Positions 56,170-64,000 of a stretch of 64,000 nucleotides of DNA are shown piece after piece (the stretch's first letter is position 1; each line of letters starts with the position of its first letter). The notes under the pieces are model-generated. The model did no database searches, was not told where the DNA came from, and worked only from the letters and a program-made list of their open reading frames with translations. This stretch comes from Paraescarpia echinospica (taxonomy: Eukaryota > Annelida > Polychaeta > Sabellida > Siboglinidae). The translations under genes and the position numbers were made by a program. Location of the stretch: contig CM034532.1 of the NCBI GenBank assembly GCA_020002185.1, positions 50,097,349 through 50,161,348 on the forward strand. The letters are read 5' to 3'.

Positions 56170-59100
56170 GTAAGTTTATCATCTTCTTACAACTGGACAA
56201 CAACACTACTGATTTGTGGGAATGTGGAACATGCGGATACAGATGCTGTCCTTGTTTTGAACGCAACAGGAAAACACGCACATGCTTTGCGTGCATTGTT
56301 GTTGGCCCGGACTTTAATTTCTACACACGACGCCGGGTGTAAACTCGACTTGATAAACCCTACCGTGTTACAATAGGACGCATACTGTTTACTAATACTA
56401 GTTCACCGGGCACGTTCATATACTCGGCAGCACTGAGTTGGACAAGACTGCATGTTGTCACACATTCGTAAGCAACCAACTAATGGTTGTGTAAATGTTA
56501 GGACAAGGTGTTAATTCGAACCGCACATGCCAAGCAAACAAGCTTTGATGGTGACATCGAGCATTCAATTTCATAGTCGTGTATTGAGAGATGGTCCGGG
56601 GAGAATGAATGGAAACGTTGCACAAACATTAGCAGTTTCATGGCTGAAAGTCTACAAGTTTGCTTTGAAATATATCTAACATTGATAAGGCTCAGTCATA
56701 AGTACTTAAATTGTACAATCTACTGCAATCTCTATAATTATCAATAGTGGATTGGTCCAGGCCAGCCGTGCGCCTTCAAGCTGACATGATCCAATTTATC
56801 CACATGGCTGCTTTACAGCCTCAGGTTACCGTTTTACAAATTCCTTGGCTTTACTATTTATTTGCTTAAATAAAATTATTATCCACACTCATATTTTGCA
56901 ACACAATATTGCTAGTAACTTACATTGAAATGTTATTAAAATAGAATATTTCAATACAACACATTTGTATGCTTAGCAAAATATCCTATTTTACAATTAT
57001 AAATATAAGACTGGAAACCACTGGAAAATATGCAACCATATTTATACCAATGTGACCATACCCAGTAGCAGTCAAACTGACTAACTGGTGTTCCTTATTT
57101 AAAATAATTTTGCATGGTTTTCATTCAACTAGGTTACCTACCAGTCAAGTTTGTCATTACAACATCATGATTGATAAGTATTTTTTATTACATAATAAAT
57201 GTATTCTGCATGGTAAAGATAACTAGAAGAGACTTTAATGGTTTCCCCAGCTGTGTTTATGATGTCTTGTAATGTGACATCAGTGAGAGTACACAGCCAT
57301 GTTGACAGATGGATGGACCAAGTAATTTCTGTGATCTAGCTCAACCTATCTTGATGCTTACTGCTGGTCCTTTGGGCCAACTGTTACTGACAGTAGGTCA
57401 GAGGTCATCCCTAGCACCATAGATCTGTGTTTGAGTTGCATTCAGTGAAATGTCAGTTTCCATTATTCACAGACATTTCAGGCGAGGATGCTTGCTGAGC
57501 ACTGTGTGCAGGAGAAGGGAATTCAAAGTTTTAACAATGGGTGGTTTGGCCATGCTGAATAAACGATAACGATGTGCTTGTGTTGGATTGCAGATACTAT
57601 GGTGTATATGACTGTCACTGTAGATTGCGTGAACACCTGATCTGTTACTGTCATTCAGTTATGTTGAGTGAAATAATTGCGGACATGTTTATGTTAAGAA
57701 GAAGTTATGTTAGAAATGATTCGATTGAAACATATCCTGGTCAACGTACAATAACATATTCTGACATAAGTTGCTGACATTATTCTTTTTCTCCAGTACT
57801 TCACTGCACCTGTGCATTATCTAGACATGGTTCAGTTGAAGTATTATGTACATTTGCAAAAGCTAGTTCTTAATAAGTGTTGGATTCCTTCAAAACCTGA
57901 ACCTCAGAATCCCTATGAGCTTTCATCCACCTACTTTGGTACATGTATGTGCACATAAACTCTGCATGCACACACACACATACTCACACACACACACACA
58001 CACTCCGGGGCAGGTGTGTCTAACTAATCAAGCCTGGGCTAACTTTACACCCTAATTTATTATGCAAGGCTCTTGCAGGATATTGCACTGATGCATCAGT
58101 TTCCAGAGAATGGCACCTGGCCTGACAATTTCAATCTTCTCCCGACATTTGGCGGATGTGTCAGCATATACCTTGTTTCATGCAATCTTCTCTCTTAGCT
58201 GCAGAAACAGTTGATTTTCTTCAGTCCCTACACCGCCCTATTTCTCCTGTTTGCAAGATAGACTGCTCGAGATAAAAATCCAAGTCAGTGACACCGCACA
58301 CAGCTGTGAAAACTGGAGTACAGCACAAACTGGATCATTGCAATTGAATGCACAGTGTCAAGGGCTCACTGCTCTCCCACCTTCCCTGGTTTCTTGTCAG
58401 GACTGATTGATACCAGAGTCTGGTGGCCAGATGATATTGCTTGACAAATAGCCCATGTTAATGATGCTCTGGCTGCAATTGATCACCTTGTCCTGTAGCT
58501 ATACTTGGGTGCATCACTTGGTGACTGAGGAATGTTTTTTGTCGGTGTGTGTCATTTTCCCCTCTCTGCCCTATTTCTGGGTATGTATGGGGGTTTTATA
58601 CATGCCAGAATCGGTTTGTAAATTTACAAGCAGTGCTAGGAAAAAACAAATCTTCCAGACTGTCCATAGATTATACCTGAGACAGTTCAGAACAGTGAAC
58701 AAAGGTGAAGACCGAGGTAGATACAAAGATGAGATAGATTGAAGTAGTGATTAAGATAGCAAGACAGAGAGACATATAGAGTAATTTAGAGGAACATGAC
58801 ACAAAATTGAAGTCAGTGAAAGAGGTAACTGAGGTGACTGAATGCAGGAACAGGCCTGATAGAGACACTGATTAATCTACTGTCACATTCACCAGGACCT
58901 AAGAATCAACTGGTTTCAATGACACTATTCATGTTATGTTAAATTTGTGTTAAATCGTGCATGCATGTAGCGCATTTCTGTGCACCAACACATGCCTCAA
59001 ATTTTTTCAAAGGATTGTGAACAAAGCCAAACCTGGGACAGAAAGTTCCAAAAAATTGCATATTGTAAGACAAGTGTTGCTTTGCAAAATGCTACCAAAT

Positions 59101-62100
59101 CAGTAGTTTTAGCAATTAACTCAGTTCAGTAGTTGCCACACAGTCACAATAAACCTTGTTGTTAGTAACTTATTACTAGAACTAGTTATTGTCATCTTTT
59201 TGTTTATCTCTATTGATAACATTTGTCTTCCTGTTTATGACATTACTTTGATGTCATTATTGACTGTCTGCGTTGTGTTTGTGGACGTACTATTTCTATC
59301 TTAGTATTATCACATCACAATTTTCCTTCGTGCTCATGGTGCTACTTTATTTGATGTCATTATTGACAGTCTGCATTATGTTTGTGGACATTTTATCTAG
59401 TTAAAACATGTGCCAGGTACCCTAACACCTCGTGAAGGTCAGATCCCCTCAAGTCCTACTTGAACGGCAGATGTCAATGTACACAAGCAATTGTGTTTAC
59501 ACTCACCATCATGAAGATGTCAAGATGAAATTCATTTAGATCTGTTATAACTGACCATACATAGTTTAGTGTCTTGTAACATTTCGAGTGTGTAAGTATC
59601 CCGCCCGGCTGAGCAAACTGGAGCTGAAGTTTGCAAACAAGCCATGCAATCACTTCCACTGTAGGTAATTTGTGTTTGGTGTCACCAGGGCAGTTCACTG
59701 GGACAAGTGCCAGGAGTCAGCTTGGGTAATATGAGTTGAACATGCTGAATTAGCAATTTGCCACTTCCTGTCACTGGCTCCACCAGTATGTCTCCCCCAT
59801 GTGCAGTATTGTACATTCTATTGCAATGTCACGCTTACATTTATCTGGGCATTAAATTTTATCCGGGTAATGTTTATTTGCATATGTAAGGCATAATATT
59901 TGGCACCAGTAGATCACGTAGTGATAAATAATATCCAGTAGTTAAATATGTTTTGTTTGTTGTCGTAATACGAGCGTTATAGTTAGAATATATAATTATA
60001 ATTTGATGTTTCAGATTTGTGACCAAGTATAAGAGTAAGTCATGTGACGTGTGCGTGGAGAGGAAACTGTTTTATGACAGAAATTGTTTATTTCTGTGGG
60101 AAGCAAACATTTGATAATTTATGTATGTATATATATATAGACATATGTGTAAATATAGATATGCATATAAACATACATAACGCCCGGATAACTGAAAACA
60201 CGACAGTCGTAGCTGGTGCTAAATACATTCCCCTAGATACGCGCATGCGCAGAAACGTCACCCGGATATTATTTAATGCCCAGATAAATGTAAGCGCCAC
60301 AGCCCATGTGCAGTATTGTGCATTCTATTGCGGATTGTGTGTTCAGCCGGTCACATGGTAAACATTTCCCATTCAATCACTAAGTGACAGTTAACACAGT
60401 TGGAAAGTTCTTTTCCTCACAGGATCTGGGGTTTTTATAAGATTATTTTCATTTTAAGATGATTACAAAACTTCAGATAACAAGTGGGCGAGGAAACAAT
60501 CAGTTGGCTATCTGTGAATCCAGCAATTGTTTAGAAAACTATAATATTATGTGAATTTGTGAAATATCAGTCAGCTTTGGTTTTATATTATGCACGTTCA
60601 CACTGCTACAATTGACACCATTGAGTAGAGCATTTATTATTCATTTATAAAATGTAAAAATAAATACTCTCCGATATTGAGTGTTCACTGTTCTTTTATT
60701 GATGCTATTTTATGTCCTTCAGAATGTCTTTTAAATACATCTATCAATATTTAAAATAGTTACTTCACTTTGGTTTCCTCTTAATCTACTTATTTTTAAT
60801 GTAACTTCCAGAAAGAACAAAATTATGGTTGCATGACACGTTGCTGCTCTGCAAAATGTGATTCCATCACAATCATGACCCATAAAATGCTATATTCCAC
60901 AATCAAATTTGCTGCGTATGCGATGTGATTTGTAACTCTTTATCAGCTTTCAACAGAACCTGGTGTAATGTCAGTCCCTCCTGTTATTTACTTGTCATGC
61001 ATAATGTTTAAGGGCCATTATGCTGCGGCTAACCCTGGCCTGCACAGCTCAAGGGCAAAGGGTGACAGTGTCAGCATCTGGAGGCACACAAAGTGCTGGT
61101 GTTGATGCTAGCAAACAATCAGTTGAAAGGTGCAGTGTGTGTAGTACTGTGTACCTTACGGGGTGACACTGATTGCGCAGAAAAAAATAGGTATTTCTTG
61201 CACTATGCCAGTTGCTTCTTGTAGGTGTGCCACACATTCTAGAGGCATCAAGGTCAGATCTTAAGTGTCTCTAGCACTGCCTGGTGTTTAATGAACTGCT
61301 ATGGTTAGTTGTACTTTTGAACTGAATTGAACTTTTGTTAGTACTTTATTGACATAGGTTAAGTGTTTGTAAGAGGTACTAATTTGAATACCTTTATAAA
61401 TAATAGAAGTGTCAATAGTTTGGCATGTATGACATAATGTACCAATGGTTTGTTATGACGAGGGACGTTGGACGTTGACACGGCTTGTTGAAAATGTAAT
61501 AATAAATTGAAGTAATACTTGATGGATATAAATATGTATAATCACCACTGTTTGTTAATTTAAATGTATAAATTGAGCTATCCAAATAGAACAACTGGAG
61601 GCACAATTAAGACTGACTGGCAGTTGTTTATTTGTAAAGCTGTAAGGCCACACACTGTTTCTGGATCCTGTTGTTTATTTTTGGTCCTGAGGCAGTGGAC
61701 ATCCTAACAGTGGTTCCAGTGTAATTTGTTAGGGCAGGGTGTTTACAGTTGCTCAAGCAAATAGCCCCCCCCCCCCTCCCAGCCCCAGTCTTGTGACTCA
61801 GACAGAACAGTCAGTCACTTGTGGGGTCAGTTTCCTGCACTAAGCCTCTGACTCTCCACTTATTGATCTGACCAGGCCCATTTGGCCATCAACAGAGCTG
61901 TCCTTTATGGCCGAACTGACCATCACTGAGATAGATGTATAGTCATTCCTGTCACCCACCATTGATAGGTGATATTGACCACAGCAGCTTGGAAGTGCCC
62001 AGGGGTGCCAGGCCAGAGTAGTGGACCAGCTGTCATTGCAGATAGAGTTACAGACAATCAACTGCCAGTTGCCAATACTTCTAGTATTACTACATTACTA

Positions 62101-64000
62101 GTATTGTTACCAGGGTATATATTTTTGCTCTTTTAAAGTCCATCATAGAGCCCTTGATATTTCACCAATTTATCATTTGAATTTGTTCTCTGTTTCAGTA
62201 ACAAAACTTTAATTTATTTAATCCAAGCGTACTGTTTTAAGCTAGACAGGATAAATTTGGATTTTTTTAAATGCCCATTAGACCTAATTTGTTGTGATAC
62301 CTTGTAATCAATCATTGACAACATTTTTTGATCTTGCCCCTTTCTGTATTGATTATTTAAGTCAGTTTACCTTGAGTAGGCAATTAGTAGCTTATAAATT
62401 AATGATCAGTTTGATTGAATGAAGGTATTTAACAGCCTTGTTGACCCCTTGCAACGATTGATCCGAGTCACGTGATTCCTGCTGAACATATACATAGATA
62501 GTATTATATCTTAATTTCTAGTGGTTTCTTCCATATAATGATCATCAGTTGTGTCCCGTGCAATGAAATGTGAGTATAATCCAAATCAAAACCACAAGGG
62601 ACTGGACGGAATGAATTGGTTCGGACTTTGGAGTAATATCCTGTACTTAACTCAACTTCAGACCTGGAGGAAATGAACTAGTTCTGAGTAATTTCCAGTG
62701 CCTCGTTAGATCGACTATAGATTACCGCCCATGGTGCTTTGGTCAGCAATAACTCTGACCAATAAACCCTGGTGGTGCATTATTGAGCTCCCTAAATCTG
62801 GCTGAGGGATCATCACATGGGTAGGGAGCAGTTTATTGCCTCATCCGTAGTTTCCGCACTGCTATCATCAGCTAATACAATCACGATGTCTTGGTAATGG
62901 TCAGTCCCGTAGCAATGCAATCGCTGATATTGTCAACAGATGCTCAGTACAGATTGCCGCGATTTAATAATTCCTAGACAGTTTATGATTTCCTCAGAGA
63001 TGCATCTCTGTTCTTCCACACACCAATCGATGTGGTGTGTAATTTGCTACACTGCTTGATTACTGTTTGTTGTTGGATGCTGTGTGGGGCTCTGTGTTAC
63101 AAATGAATTTTATGAGGTTGAAGATAATTTATTGCCTGTTACATGTTGCCTGGTTGAATGGCACAAAATGCACACAAAATCCTGTACGAAGAGAACAAGT
63201 AACTACAGTGGGATATTTAGGTTGAAAATGATACTGATTTATATTCAGTGTGGGTGTTTATCTTTCTACCTGGCGAAGCACCACATGGTGTAGTGTACAT
63301 ATTACTTGAGATTAATGCTGTTCACAAAAAATGGCAGTAAGAATACTGATGTACATAGGTAAATACCACAAATATAGACAGATGTGGCAAAACATCCAAC
63401 CAAGACCCTACATTTTTATTTTTGCAAACCTTTTGAACTTCTTCTCCATTTATAAGCCGATAGTCCACTGGCATTTCTCCATTTCAGTGCGGATTTCTCT
63501 GCTTCCTGTTCACATATCAATGGCCCACATTATCACCGGTGTGAATTAATCCGACTGGACGTGTGTCGATTTACATACTATGCTCAGTTGGGTTTTACAG
63601 TTACTTATTCAAGCATCTGGTGCATCCGGAAGTTGGCAGTCGCCAATTATCCCGGTGCATCCTGCACTGGAAGGTATATGGAAACAGGGATTCCTGTAAC
63701 ATGATGTAAAGTGTCCAACTTTGATGGATGGGCATGGCTGTTCAAGAAAGTGGGATCAAGTCGAGTATAAGGGTCAGTGGTGACACCCTCTGATGTTTGG
63801 TTTGGCTTTCATCAGAAATATGGGTCTAATAAAGGGTGAACCTAATAAACAGCCTTCTGATAGATCACTGATTATGGGTAGCATTCTTGTAACATTCACG
63901 GGTAAAACTCCCGGGTCTTACATAGCTGTGTATTTGATCTCATGGTTTAATCAATGAAAAATGTATGCCTGTATGTTTTCGTTTGTAAATATTCTGATTA
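56170..64000. other. Long single-copy-like stretch, intron or intergenic
   Basis: No mobile element core or long frame is seen. It contains a short (CA)n run (57968-58003), a C9 run near 61766 and many short meaningless frames. A 20-base interval at 60015-60034 has an acceptor-like and a donor-like flank (TGTTTCAG and GTAAGTC). If the exon at 56067 is real, most of this is its first intron. Confidence 0.45.

Overview
This is eukaryotic, animal-type DNA. It has AT-rich intergenic and intronic sequence, GT-AG splice signals, several clades of retroelement, hAT-like miniature elements, long microsatellites, and one isolated tRNA-Val(CAC) gene with vertebrate-like sequence. The mix of repeats, including (TGAT)n- and (ATT)n-tailed LINE ends and Penelope-like fragments, suggests a marine invertebrate, possibly a mollusc. 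The species cannot be fixed from this window. Host coding content is very small: two convincing exons of an ACP6-like histidine acid phosphatase (1-168 and 1717-1864), a possible 19-nt microexon (9421-9439), a plausible signal-peptide first exon of another gene (56067-56169), and the tRNA (28473-28545, minus).

The dominant content is mobile DNA. The main pattern is five elements, called A to E here, at 2929-9083, 10305-12803, 14248-18738, about 28825-32455, and 34139-38760. Each is bounded by inverted repeats, from a few hundred bases up to 1.7 kb. Each encloses broken pieces of what appears to be one large protein family. A holds the N-terminal part, C the middle to C-terminal part, B and E the C-terminal half, and D a short middle block. 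Landmarks in order are a KxSKHL..GLG..SMTGS block, a WDxxDENxETLSG block, a DPLP...YM block, a DQPLF/GGxHIE block, a DHTNxAR block, an LDGxxIxxMLKP/DLVWD block, an HxEADxR block, a TDVVVL...SGCD block resembling the acidic-residue layout of XPG/FEN1-type nucleases, and a cysteine-rich tail. I know this family only as recurrent uncharacterised proteins in invertebrate genomes. It may correspond to a catalogued DNA-transposon superfamily such as Academ, but that needs a search. All copies here are damaged.

Other mobile DNA includes non-LTR retrotransposon remnants (6200-6848, 11262-11452, 32895-34138, 38868-40187, 44888-47575), a head-to-head pair of Penelope-like fragments (9586-9972), an hAT-type transposase fragment (22339-23248), hAT-like MITEs (19194-19610 and relatives at 23775-24070 and 49830-50045), and several unclassified dispersed repeats. 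Nesting gives a partial history: element E lies in the 3' part of an older LINE, LINE tails lie inside A and B, and an hAT-like insert lies in one arm of D.

Tandem DNA is prominent: an 18-copy 48-bp minisatellite inside the right end of element C (17446-18330), an approximately 20-copy 52-bp minisatellite (42055-43082), a (TAC)n tract directly after a LINE (47588-47945), a GAA/GGA purine tract (50176-50354) and a (GT)n tract (55009-55150). Most long open frames over these tracts are repeat artefacts. Bases 43888-44887 are an assembly gap of exactly 1000 N. From 56170 to the end the sequence looks like single-copy intronic or intergenic DNA with no convincing exon.
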